Assembly (NCBI RefSeq): GCF_007655135.1
Contig: NC_045127.1
Coordinates: forward strand, 40,435,538 to 40,499,537
DNA: 64,000 bases
DNA from: Punica granatum
Lineage: Eukaryota > Streptophyta > Magnoliopsida > Myrtales > Lythraceae
Reading direction: 5' to 3'
The notes beneath the pieces are model-generated. The model worked only from the letters and a program-made list of their open reading frames with translations. It was not told the DNA's origin and searched no databases. Each line of letters starts with the position of its first letter. Position 1 is the stretch's first letter. Position numbers and translations under genes: made by a program. Below, piece after piece: positions 11,801 to 23,492 of this stretch.

Positions 11801-14800
11801 TAACATGTATGGTTATGGGGAATTCACTTCTTTAACGTTGAAGATCCCTATCATGCTACTCCCGCGTGTATATTATTTACTTATTTATTTTTTTGGGTTG
11901 AATTGGTGCCCTTAGAATCAGTTGCAGTTCGAGGAACTTTGACTTCACTTAATGTCTTTTTATTTTTCTTTCGGTGAAACAATTTAGTCGCTTAAGTGTG
12001 CATCTTCTTCTCTAAAACCTTCTCATGGTTCTAATGAGGATATTAAGTAAAACCTATTAATTCTGTTGCGGTGATCGATTCCATCACAACTTGGTGATGC
12101 TTCAGTCACTTAATTGTATTGCTATGTACACTGTTTTTCTTTTTGTATAGAGGTATTGCGTTTTCTATGAGCAACTCTGCTTCCTCTAATTACCCAGGCA
12201 TTCGCGTTCAGAGTCTTAAGAAAGGTCAAATTACAATGGACATCGATTTTCGCTGGGGAGGTGATCCAAGCATTATTTTAGGAGTTGAAGCTGCCATGGT
12301 TGCTTCAATACCCATCCAGGTTGGTGTGAAGCAGCATTACTTGGTTATTGCATTTCAATGGTGTAATAGTTTATTTAAATTTCCTTCTTTTTTATTTTTC
12401 CCTATTTATCTGGTTTCACAGGAATTGCAAGTCTCTTTTGGAAACATTATTTTACTTCTGAAATGGTTTCCTCTTTCCAACAGTTGAAGGATCTCCAAGT
12501 TTTTACTGTCATCCGTGTTATTTTTCAACTTGCGGAAGAAATCCCTTGTATCTCAGCTGTTGTTGTTGCGCTGCTTGCTGAGGTAAGTCTGGTCAAATTT
12601 GATACAATCCTGCTTCTCATTATTATGCTAATCGAAGTGATATTACATTGTAATGACTACTGTAAGTCTTCGTCCATTCTTCTGTTTGATTTGTGTTAAA
12701 TCTGTCAATTGTATCACCTGTGATTCAGAGAGTTGTTTTTTTATGCTGGGACATTGCAGTGCCTAGTTCTTTTCTTAGGGTTCACTGGTGGTAGTCCCTA
12801 GAGACAGAGTTGGCTACAACTATAGTGATTCTTTTACTGATTTGTTTTTGTAAATTTATTTCTCAGCCCAAGCCTAGAATTGATTACACTCTTAAAGCTG
12901 TTGGTGGAAGCCTTACTGCCATTCCAGGTCTTTCAGACATGATTGATGTAAGTTCATCATTATTTCGTTCTTTACTTCTCTTTATCTTTTGTTAAATAAC
13001 ATTTTTTTTTTTGCAGATCCATTCATTTTCTGACGTAATCTTAACTAATCATCTGCATTACTTGAATTTTGTAGGATACTGTCCATTCCATTGTTACAGA
13101 CATGCTTCAGTGGCCTCACCGAATTGTTGTTCCAATTGGTGGTATACCTGTGGACACAAGGTTAGTATTTTACTCCAATTAGCATATGACTGTTATGGCT
13201 GTTGGACTTTTGGTTCCTGTAATAGTATTTACTAGCATGTTGATAATTTAAAAGTCAATCCTTTTGGCTAGTTTCAGGGTATTCATAATTAGTGAGGAAA
13301 ATACTTTTTTTTCAAAAAAAATCTTTTCCATTGGTTCCTGTCATATCATCTACTAGCACGTTGACCATTTATCACATTGATCCATTTTGCTAGCTTCAAG
13401 TTATTCACCGTAGTGTGGAAGGTACTATGTTTTCGATCATATACGTTATTTGATTGATGGCACAACTGCACATGTAATATGCTTTTCCTTCTTCTTTTTT
13501 TTTTTGTTGAGTAAGTACAAGTGATCTCTGCTATATAATTTCTTTTTTGGTTTATAGATATTAATGGCATATCTGATGAGTTGTTTTGACTGTGATTCAG
13601 TGACTTAGAGCTTAAGCCTCAGGGGAAACTGACAGTGACGGTGGTAAAGGCAAATGACCTCAAAAACATGGAAATGATTGGAAAGTCTGATCCTTATGTG
13701 GTTGTGTACATCCGCCCTCTATTTAAAGTTAAGACAAAGGTTGTAGAAAACAACCTGAATCCTGTTTGGGATCAGACGTTTGAATTGATTGCAGAAGATA
13801 AAGAGACACAGTCACTTGTTGTTGAGGTTAGGGATACCACTTCATCTTTCATGCTAATTTAAAGATATTTGTTCTTTTTCTTGGTCGACCTAGTGAGCAT
13901 CTTTAGTGTGATGTTTCCACAATTGTACCCTCCCACATATGCTTGCGACCGGTTGCTTCGTTGATATTCTTCATGGTTCTCCTTTGAAAGAGAAATATTT
14001 AGCAATAGGAATAGGGCATTCATTTTGTTGCACATCACACCATTAATACATCCTTGAGTTTCTACTAGTTTGATTAATAGTTATAGGGATAGTGAAATTT
14101 GCAGTATAAGTTTCAGAAAATAGAATTTTGCTGGAGAAGTTTCAAGGAATGTTGAGGAGGTCCGGATTTGCTTGGTTGGAATCACAGGATGTACATTGCG
14201 CAGTGATTGTCTAACTTCCACGGACAGGAATCCAATTGTACTCCATGTGTAGTCGCTTCCCCTGCTGGATGTTGACACGGTTAAATATGAATTGGTCTTG
14301 GTCTTCTTATGTTCTTTTTGACTGTTAAGTCAAATATTTAGGATAAAGTCCTTTTTTGATGTAACTCTGATCTCTCCCACCCTTGACTCTTTTAGAGCTG
14401 GCTGTTTGGGATGATCAGCGGCTTATCTCTTTCTTATGCTTGACATTGAGGTATTCCATGAATAGGTCTTTGACAAGGACATTGGGCAAGACCAGCGGTT
14501 GGGAATTTTCAAATGGCCTTTGATTAATCCTCCTTTGGGACGATTAGCGGCTTATGTCTTTCTTATGCTTATCTCTTTCATATTTAGAGCTGGCCCTGAC
14601 ATTGAGGTATTCCACGTATAGGTCTTTGACAAGGACATTGGGCAAGACAAGCGGCTGGGCATTGCCAAATGGCCTTTGATTGAGCTGGAAGCTGACGCTT
14701 TGCAAGAGAAGGAGCTGAGATTGCTTCCATCACTTGACATGCTGAAGATAAAAGACAAGAAGGACAGAGGCACTGTCACCATTAAGGTATTTGCCAATTG

Positions 14801-15770
14801 GTTAACTTTACAAATCTCATCAACTAATGATATTATACACCCTCTCTGTGATCAGTTTACTGATGGAAAACGTGCAGATAAAAAATTTGCCTACTTTTCT
14901 GTTTTGTTTTAAATGTTTGTCCCCCCCCCCTTGTATTTGTTTTTGTTCCAAAGTGTTAGATAATAGTTCTAAGCTCGCCTTTAGATAATATTTCTAAGCT
15001 CGCCTGACCATTTGGTTCTTGTGGCTAATATAGGAAATTCATCACGGGTGTAGAAAGTTCCTTGAGATTTAGGATTGAGAATCATACTTGTCAAGGAAAT
15101 TTGTGTCGATATTGTTTTTTCAAATTTTTGATGCATCCTGGAGGTGTAGGTATTTACTGCACTTCGATACAATTGCATAAATTTCTATTGTTTCCTGCAT
15201 TATCCATTGTACTTCTTCTCCTAAGCTTGAAATCCTAGTATGTATCGCTTTCTGGGCCGGTCTTAATGGAACTTAGTGGTTTGATATATAGAAGAAACAA
15301 TATATAATTGCTGCCTATGATTATACTGGTGCTGTTGAACAATCCAGGTTGTCTATCACCCATTCAACAAAGAAGAGCAACTGGTGGCTCTGGAGGAAGA
15401 GAAGAGGATCTTGGAGGAGAGGAAGAAGCTGAAGGAAGCTGGAGTGATCGGAAGCACGATGGACGCTATCGATGGGGCTGCATCCCTGGTGGGTTCTGGG
15501 TTTGGCATGGTGGGCACAGGCATAGGAACTGGGGTCGGCCTTGTTGGGAGTGGGATTGGAGCCGGGGTTGGCCTCGTTGGGACCGGGATCGGGGCCGGAG
15601 CCGGCTTCGTGGGGAGTGGCCTTGGGGCTGTTGGGAGCGGGCTGAGCAAAGCTGGGAAGTTCATGGGACGGACCATCACTGGCCAGTCCAGCAACCACAA
15701 GAAGAGCAGCAGTGGAACAACTACCCCTGTGAACAGTGCGCAAGAGAATGGTGGTGCGAAGCCCCTCTAG
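8835..15770 (+). CDS. SYT7: Synaptotagmin-7-like / calcium-dependent lipid-binding protein (SMP-C2)
   Basis: Eleven exons join in frame to 526 aa: 8835-8939, 9563-9664, 10443-10493, 11238-11358, 12198-12319, 12484-12582, 12867-12947, 13075-13160, 13601-13826, 14622-14786, 15348-15770; all introns are GT-AG. The protein starts MGLISGIFMGTLFG, a hydrophobic anchor (about 3-20). An SMP lipid-transfer domain (about 65-250) carries FRWGGDP and PRIDYTLKAVGG. One C2 domain (about 262-375) has GKSDPY, NPVWDQTF and VFDKDIGQD, with acidic residues expected to bind calcium; the first loop position is Glu (NMEMIG). A charged coiled coil (about 398-425) and a glycine-rich repeat tail (to about 490) follow. 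Sequence memory places it with Arabidopsis SYT7/AtCLB (NTMC2T4), a single-C2 relative of the ER-plasma membrane tethers SYT1-5. It probably acts at ER membrane contacts. A broken copy of exon 10 lies in intron 9. Confidence 0.93.
14406..14685 (+). repeat. Tandem duplication that copied the start of SYT7 exon 10
   Basis: Intron 9 contains an earlier copy of the exon 10 acceptor and the first 60 or so coding bases. Copy 1 exon sequence begins at 14466 and reads VFDKDIGQDQRLGIFKWPLI. The true exon begins at 14622 and reads VFDKDIGQDKRLGIAKWPLI, so the period is 156 bp. Upstream intron sequence (tttggga-gat-agcggctta, ttcttatgctt, gacattgaggtattcca) is duplicated too. Copy 1 diverges after ATTAATCCTCC and has no visible donor, so it should act only as a pseudo-exon or decoy acceptor. 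Confidence 0.85.
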
Positions 15771-16260
15771 TGTGCTGGTTTCTTATCCTTAACTAGTTCC
15801 GAACAAACCTTCGGTTGTTTGGAGCACAACTGAGTTCTGCGTATCTGACGTCTGTTCTGCAACAGGTCTACTAGAAATTTAGAGGGGATATGGGGCAAGA
15901 CTTAGCCCGGTATGTATGTGAATATAAGCTTTGGTAAATGTTTCATTTAAGCAGGGGATAAGTCTCCTTTTCACTACTGTAATGGTCGGGGTTTTGCACG
16001 ATTTGATTAGATGTATTTGCTTCTTTCTGTTTGCTTTTCCTTTTAGCTTATCATTCAATATGTTCAATCTGATAAGGGATGATAAGAATGCTGTTAATTC
16101 TCACTCTAGATGGCCGTGTCACTGTGTATCGTTCGGGTAATGTAGATTCCGCATGACTTTTGAGCATGGATTGTGCCTGGTAATACATTGACTCTCTTTA
16201 CTTCATCTGTGCTTTCATGTAGAACAATATTTAGGAGACGTACAAAACCATGGGCGCTTT
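15771..16260 (+). other. 3' UTR and downstream flank of the SYT7-like gene
   Basis: T- and A-rich sequence after the TAG stop at 15768-15770, with no further coding exon. No canonical AATAAA was chosen with confidence, which is normal for plants. The transcript end is not defined. Confidence 0.4.
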
Positions 16261-16460
16261 TTTTTTTTTTTTTTTTTCCAGTGTGAACCCTGATATCCGG
16301 TCTAATTGGGTTCCAATTAATCCGGTCGAACCGGATTGGCCTATTAAGAGGTAAAGTTCTCCCAATATGGATTTTTTGGGTTTACAAGGACTTGAATCCG
16401 AGACTTTAGTTAAGCGGAACGAGCGCTGAACTATTTAAATCAATCCATGTTGGTAGGAAT
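16261..16460 (-). mobile_element. Possible tRNA-derived SINE remnant
   Basis: Read on the minus strand, aaatagttcagcgctcg resembles a Pol III A box and ggattcaagtcct resembles a B box, about 40 bases apart, as in the tRNA-like head of plant SINEs. On the plus strand the region begins with a T run (16260-16277), matching a minus-strand A tail. The boxes are degenerate. No target duplication was confirmed. Confidence 0.4.
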
Positions 16461-17850
16461 CGAGCCTTTAACCTACACGGATCGGTTGTTTGTAATCTTG
16501 ATAGTAATGCAAGCAGTCCTTGAGAAGTCCAGAGGATTGAACGTACAGTAGCTGTGAATTCTTATGCAACCATGCCTGCGGTTGAATTTTATTGATGGTT
16601 GCTCTCTTGATTGTTGTAATTTTTCATTTGCCAGGAAATACCGCTAAGCTGGAGGTATCGAGGACAACAAATACGGGCTGGTATTTTACTGCAAATACGT
16701 CGGATTATAGTTGAACTTGATGCAACATTATATAAACCCAGTTAAATTTCTAATTTGTAGGCAGTATATCGGTAATATATGAAACTAGAGCTGAGGTGGG
16801 TTGACATGATATAAGAATTACGAGATTAATGAATAGAGTTTTCTTGAATTTTTCAAGTTTTAGTTTGTAAGTATTGTTTAAAAAATCTAGAAATTTGGTT
16901 ATATTTTTCTATTTTCCATAATATTATGCTATAAAATCCCAATTTTTTTAAAATAATTAATGTTAAATAAACATCTTTGGGTAAAATGTGATAAGTAATT
17001 TAATTTGATTGACACCAAATCAATTAGTCAAGAGAACGCCAAACCTTGACCATAAATTTGATGCTGGCATGTGCAGAAGTTCTTAGAAGTCTTCACCGCG
17101 TCTCATTTATGATGCAACAACCAAGGCGGCTCTTTTTCATGTTATCTACCTGTCTACCATCCGAGCAATTATGAAGCGAATATTATTCAGACATTTGGTT
17201 ATGTAACATCCAATCAAAATGTTTAAAAGTCGAAAATCGGCCCTACAACAACCAATATTTTTTCCTATCATCAAGGATTGGCAACGAGAAGTTCAATGGG
17301 AGATCTCAAGTTTGAGTCTCATATGGTTCTTTAAATCCCCGGTTTTAGTAGAGCCTTTATAAAGCTGAGCCGAGCCCTTGCCTTGCCTCGCTACCTCCCA
17401 GAACCCTTAGCCCCCATTTTCGGTCGATGAACATGAGAAATATAGAGAGTTACAGGATATCGGAGCTTTTCCCGGGAATTAATTAGACATGCGACCTATC
17501 GAACCCCTTCTTTTCTCAAAAAAAAAATGTCTAGCTAAGTTAGCTTGTATTATTATGGGATATAGACAGCATGCTAACAACACTCATTAAAGACCACAAG
17601 GTCCGGACTAGCCTGATGAAGGAGCTTATCGGTTCAGGGGCGGAACCGGTCCAAATTTAATATTTGAATGCACATTTTTATTTTTTATTCATCTGGATAT
17701 GAATAACGGACCAAAAAAAAAAAGCAAAGAAGATAAGCCATGCATATGAACGCTTGTGGACCTTTGTCTTTATGTATGATTTATCAATAATTTACATATA
17801 TATTGATCGACTGTGGTATTTGTCTGGGAGACACTTCACTGGACGGATAA
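16461..17850. other. Intergenic, SINE-like and unclassified fragments
   Basis: No gene recognised. At about 17280-17345 the plus strand reads gagaagttcaatggga followed by aagtttgagtctca, an A-box/B-box-like pair hinting at another decayed SINE head. The rest is AT-rich and featureless. Confidence 0.35.
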
Positions 17851-17856
17851 TTGATG

Positions 17857-18082
17857 TTGCGTTTGGTTTTAAAATAGAATTTTAAAATCAAATTTTGATT
17901 TTGAAAAAGAATTGTATAAATGGGGTTCACCCTTTGACTTTGTATGAGTTATTTTGTTTTGTCGTAAAAAAAATGATATAAATGGGTCTATTCTTTGACT
18001 TTGTATGAGTTATTTTGTTTTGTTGTGGGTAAAATTAGGTTAAAGTTGTGATTTTAAAATTATATTTGCAAACCAAACAAGT
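17857..18082. mobile_element. MITE, copy 1 of a family present twice in the window
   Basis: Ends are inverted: ttgcgtttggtttt on the left and aaaccaaacaa on the right. The interior repeats tttgactttgtatgagttattttgtttt twice. A second copy in the same orientation lies at 53436-53678 with the same ends and interior. No coding sequence. The superfamily is not certain. Confidence 0.75.
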
Positions 18083-18293
18083 CATGAATTATGCTGTCGA
18101 AATCAAGTGAGTTTTGGAGTATCTACTAAAAAAAGAGAGTCAGTTTTAGATTTGATGTCTTAATTTTTGCATTGGAAATAAAAATAAAATAATAAATAAA
18201 AATAATAAAGAATAATAACATGATATATTTCATTGTTTAGTACTTTTCTTAGATTTATCATATGATTTAAAAATTATTTAAAAGGAATCATAA

Positions 18294-18462
18294 TTTGCAT
18301 GTTATTTTAGATTTATCCGGTATTACTTTATTAGTTAATGTTTGACAGAATTGCTGACGTGGCTCATGGAAGTAATGTGGGCCCATCCTTGTTACGTCAA
18401 CAACTCCGTCAAACATTAACGGAAAAAGTAACGTCACGATAAATCTGGAATAATATGCAAAT
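18294..18462. mobile_element. Short foldback MITE
   Basis: Left arm tttgcatgttattttagatttatccgg, then gttaatgtttgac, pairs with right arm gtcaaacattaacgg, then cgataaatctggaataatatgcaaa. The loop contains tgacgtggctcatgg and gtgggccc, echoing the core of the element at 6453-6797, so the two may be distantly related. Noncoding. Confidence 0.7.
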
Positions 18463-18469
18463 CATGAAA

Positions 18470-20610
18470 TATATGGTGTTAAAAAAAATCACATGTACTT
18501 GGTCTTATAAACATCATATGTAGACCATAAGAATTATCATTTTCAAGACTGTTTTATCTTGGAGAAACTCTTTCGCATTTGCATTAGTTGTGATGACTTC
18601 TCCTTGAAAGAGAACTAAACAGAGACTTGTACTTGTACTGCGCATAGAGTAAAAAAATATAAACAATTAAATTATAAATTAAAATAACAATATAGAAACA
18701 TATTTAAGAAAATAAATTTTATTTCACATTGACGTCCAAAATCAACTTGCTGAGTTCAAAAATTTGTTGTGCAATAGCAAAATTTTAATTTAGTGAAATA
18801 TAACTTAAAAGAAAACTTTCAAAATGAAAATAAAGAGATAAGATGGATGGGAGGGGAAAAAGGTTGGGAGGAAAGAGAGTGAGCGAGTGTGAGTGAAAGA
18901 GAGAAAATAGGGTTGAAATAAGTAGTTATTTATGTGAAATTATAATTACAAATACAATTTTAACGGTTATTATTAATTGAATGTATTTTATTAAGGGTAT
19001 TTTTAATCGAAGTAAAAGTGCGACGAAATGTAAAAAAGATAATATATATATATCTATATATTATATTATATTATATTATATTATATTATATATATACATA
19101 TATGAAGAGACTAGTACAACATAGTAGAAACGAAAAATAGAAGGTTAAATGATAATGCAAGGCGAAGGCAAATTTTATGGTGAAAGCTCGAACAAATATG
19201 AGTTTAATTGCTCCACAAATACATGATCATGCAAAGATAAAAGGATAAATTACATCATCGGTGAGCTGACAGGCACATTTGCGTTTGCGGAGTATGCTTT
19301 AACAACATTGTTACAAATTTCGGTCTACTTTCTCAGTTTGAAAAAATCTATATATATTATGTAATTCAATATACTCTCACGAGAGTCTCTCAGAGCTTTC
19401 CTTTGAATCGACGAGAGTCTTCCAATTGGATTGATGAGAACGTGCCATATCAGAGTCCTTAACTCCTCAGGAAAAGTTTCTTCATGGTCTTGCATTAAAC
19501 ATGCACATACATTTAACTAATGCAATATACGAAAAATTTGAAAAACCATATTCCACTGAAATTCTAAAATGTCTCACAAAAAATAAATAAAATACATAAT
19601 TGAAATTGCTCGCGCAACGCACGGGAAAAAAGATAATTATATATGTAATCCATATATATAAATAAAATTGAATCCTATTGTAATAAATGCTCCATCATCA
19701 ATGTAACAAACTTATTAAAATAATTTTTTGAAAAGATAAAACTATTAACCTCATTTTTATTATAAGATTAAATCATTATAATATAAACTTGTAATAGAAT
19801 AAAATTTTGAAATTTGAAATAAATATGTCATAAAATTTTATATTTAAAAAATATGAAATCGAGTTTGTGTATATACATATATTTATGATAAATCTGGTTA
19901 CTATACAAACAATTAAATAAATATAAATTAAATTATTCAAAATTAGTCTAATTTCATTAATTTATCATTGTATAAAATGTGAAATTCATTTTAGAATTTT
20001 TTATTGTGTTAACAAGGAATATATATTAAAAAAATCAGAATAATTTTTATAGAGGGTGTTAAATAAATGTGCTAAAACAAATATTTACAACACAATATAT
20101 ATATAAACACCACGAAAAAAATTCAATTGATCATATATATAGAATTTTAAAAACGATAGTGGACATAAAAGAAAAAAAATTATAATATATCACTATGTAT
20201 TTTATCTCATAAATAAATAAAAATAAAATGTAAAAGACAACAAAACGCCATCTTAGAAAGAGGACAAAAAGAAATTCGATTATAATTATTAAACTTAATT
20301 AATGTAAGTGACAAATCTATATTAACAATTAACTTAAATATCATATACAACTTATTTTGATCATAGTATAATAATCAACTTACTCTAAATTTTAACAAAA
20401 AAATATTGAATAATACTATTTGAAAATTACAATTATTAATTGAAAATATTTTTGATAAGATATAATAATTATAATAAGAACTTATACAGCTAAATATAAA
20501 AGAGAACCCGTGCAAGGCATGGGAAAAGAAGACTAGTGCACCTTAAAACTCCAACAACCAACTCTCAATCAAGAAAAAGGAAAGGGTGAAAAAAAAACGA
20601 AAAAGGAAAA
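18470..20610. other. AT-rich intergenic region with TATAT microsatellite
   Basis: No gene seen. An ATATT-type microsatellite occupies about 19045-19100. The rest is AT-rich with no recognisable element ends. Confidence 0.45.
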
Positions 20611-20826
20611 AAAAAAGAACGGTTTAATAGGCAATTTGGTCCTTCAGTTTGGTAAGTTGCATCAGTCGGGTTCTTGACTTTTTTTTACATCAATTTGGTC
20701 CCTTACTTTTCATTTTATATCAAATAGGTCTGTTTTATATCAACTACATCCTCCACTGAAGAAAATTATATCAATTACATCATCCACTGAAAAGAAATTA
20801 TATAAATAAATCTATCGTTACATCAG

Positions 20827-22680
20827 TGTTGGGAAGTGGTGTATACCCTAGAGGCAATCTGTCATCAACTCTGTAATATGACATGCATTTCGTTATAATA
20901 CGAGGTTTTCTGTTATTGTGTAGATTACGTTACATATTAATTTTACACAATAACTTCATTGGAATAGTATATTCAATAGGCATCAAGTGTGATTTGATTG
21001 TGAGATCCTATAATTACTGAACATTATTCCTAAACGTTTCTAGTCGAAGTATTATCGTTAATTAGGACAACGATAATGCGGTTAGACTAGTGTGGGTACT
21101 CATTGATGACCAAGTCTTTCAGATCATGGATGTGGAGATATCAAGTCACACCACAAGTATACATTAAGAGTATGTGTATTGGACTGACCCGCCATGAGAT
21201 TGCTACATGGATTATTACGTGACTGTCATTAGCAGATCTCATAGTGACTATAGTGTAGTGGTCCTTTGACTTGAGGTCACCATGGATTCCTACATGTAAT
21301 GTCGTATACTTTGGTATTGTCAAACTCCACTGGAACAAGCAGGTTATAAAGACAGTTATTGGGTATGCCACAGAGCATGAAAGGACTGTAAGTGATCAAG
21401 ATAGGATTTGTCCCTCCTATATAATGGGAGTGATAGCTCACGACCGCTTGGTGGGTAGAGTCTAAAAGTGTATGCATACCCAAATGAGTTGATATAGGGA
21501 TATCGAGCTCATTTGTTCTGATAGACTTACCCGGTAAACCAATAAAAAGAGATTGAGTCATACAACGATGATATCGACCATGCCTTGGGCTTAATAGAGA
21601 TATAAAGGACAAAGGGATTATACTGCACGGTAACATAGGTCACAAGGTTCGTTGAAAAATTGACTTTTTGATTACTTGAGTAACAGTGATGCATTGCTAA
21701 ATACTACTCATTGTTTGTAATATTGAAATAGGGATTTCAATATTACTGTTAACGTAATCGAAAACCTACAGGGTCACACACGATGACTAAATCGACGAGA
21801 TATTTTGAAACAATAAAATCGTCAAATAGAGATTAGATGATTTAAGATGCGACCAATTAATCAAATATTTAATGAGATTAAATTTACTGATTAATTAGAT
21901 CCAATTTATTAGATTTAATGGTGTGTTAAGTGGTTATTTTCTGTGGAGCCACTTGGAACTAATTTTGTGAACACACATGGGCTAAGAGTTTAATGACACT
22001 TAGCAATACACATTGCTCATGGAGAGGTTATTTTCTTCAATCCCACATCGGTAGGGACTTTAATTGTTCCCTCCCCCGTTGCTTATAAAAAGGGGGCAGA
22101 GGAGATACATATATTGTGTGTATGATTATATATATGTGTGTATATACATATACATATATGTATACGTGAATGAGTGTTGTGTATATTAGAAATTCAAGTT
22201 GAATTGTTCAACTTGAATTAATCTTACTAGTCTAATAATTTCGGGTGTTGTACCGGTATTTCTTTCGAGCATTGGCCGCTAGCGTCGCTTATCTCGAAGA
22301 CCTGTCGAGAAAGTTGGTGTGGACACCGATAAAGGCTTCACGCTGAGGACGTTTGGTCGACGATTTTAAAATTCCATGTACGTTTTATCTACTCCTATTA
22401 TTCTAATAGTTCTTGGGATTAGTTTCACAGGTAATAAACTTTGAATTTCTATGCATTCTACCTTTTCGTAGGCTCTGTGAAACTAACAATTGGTATCAGA
22501 GCCTAACTAGATAGAATTTGAGTAGATAAAAGTATGAAATATGATTATATGCTTGATATTTGTGTGATTATGATTGATATTTGCGGTCCATGACTGTTAG
22601 ACATGAACTAGGTCTTAGTTGTGTTAGTATAATAATTATACGTGCGGACTATTATGTAATGGTTACATAAAAAAATTAAA
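20827..22680 (+). mobile_element. Copia-type LTR with primer-binding site and truncated leader
   Basis: The segment 20827-22488 begins TGTTGGG and ends AACTAACA. It is followed two bases later by tggtatcagagc (22491-22502), complementary to the 3' end of initiator methionine tRNA, the usual Copia primer-binding site. A TATA-like ttataaaaaggg (about 22083-22094) suggests the LTR promoter. About 180 bases of leader follow, then unrelated GC-rich sequence, so gag, pol and the second LTR are missing. Insertion into the left arm of the foldback element makes it younger than that element. Confidence 0.8.
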
Positions 22681-22684
22681 AGAA

Positions 22685-23110
22685 AGACCAGTCGGGGAGC
22701 TCTGGTGGGGCTCCCTCGCCGGCGACCTCCCCTAGGGCGAGGTCACCGGAGGGTTCAGCCCCACCCGAGCTTCCCCTCATTTCAAGGGTGGAGCCCCCAC
22801 CGGAGCACCCCCATCAATTTTATTAACAACGGAGTTTGAGTAATGGATTCGAAACAACGTCGTTTTATTGTTTCAAAAAAAATTTTAAATGATGTCATTT
22901 TGAGTCCATCACTCAAACGACGCGTTTTGTCATCTTAAAAGAAAATAAGGGGATCATTCGTTCTCCTTTTGAAAGAGAGAGAACAAATGGGGGAGCTCCG
23001 ATGGGGGCTCCCCCACCAGTGACCTCCCCCAAGGCGAGATCGTCGGTGGGGGACCCCACCAGAGCTCCCTCTTTAGGTGGGGCTCCCCACTGGCGCTCCC
23101 TCACTGCTCT
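22685..23110. repeat. GC-rich imperfect direct repeats
   Basis: Two blocks (about 22690-22830 and 22985-23110) share ggggagctc, ggggctccc, gacctccccc and related C/G-rich phrases, inside AT-rich surroundings. Each block is internally quasi-palindromic (ggggagctc versus gagctcccc). They lie inside the Mutator-like element. No coding function seen. Confidence 0.65.
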
Positions 23111-23492
23111 TGTTTTTTTATTTTCTTCTGTTAGAAAGGTAAAAAACAAAGAAGGGATTTGAGTGATGTAATATTTTCTCCTCAATTAACACCGTCCGAC
23201 TAATTTTAATGGAGTGATCTAATTGTTGTACCACAAGGAACCTACTTAATGTATTTTGTGTCAAAAAGGACCCAACTGATGTAGTGAAAGACGTAATTGA
23301 TGTAATTTCCTTCCGTAAAGAATGCAATTGATGTAGTTTCCTTTAGTGGAGGATGTAATTATGTAATAAGGACCTATTTGATGTAAATTAAAAAATTCAG
23401 GGATCAAATTGATGTAAAACAAAGTCAAGGATCAGATTGATTCAACCTGTCAAACTCAAGGACCAAATTGCCCATTAACTTGAAAAAGAACG

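Larger units (their letters stand above)
20622..23482. mobile_element. Mutator-like foldback element with long inverted ends
   Basis: The left end (aataggcaatttggtccttcag) and, inverted, the right end (taatgggcaatttggtccttgag) match. Pairing continues for roughly 200 bases, including tacatcaatttggtccc and the repeated phrase tcaattacatc. Flanking bases aaaaagaacg occur at 20612-20621 and again at 23483-23492, fitting the 9-11 bp target duplication of Mutator-like elements, though the motif is A-rich. No transposase is present. A Copia-type LTR has been inserted inside the left arm (from 20827), and GC-rich direct repeats lie near the right side. Confidence 0.7.

Noticed and set aside
15308..15796. 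Long overlapping frames on both strands over the last SYT7 exon
   Set aside because: Shadows of the GC-rich glycine-repeat coding sequence. Only the frame joining exon 10 makes the SYT7 tail.
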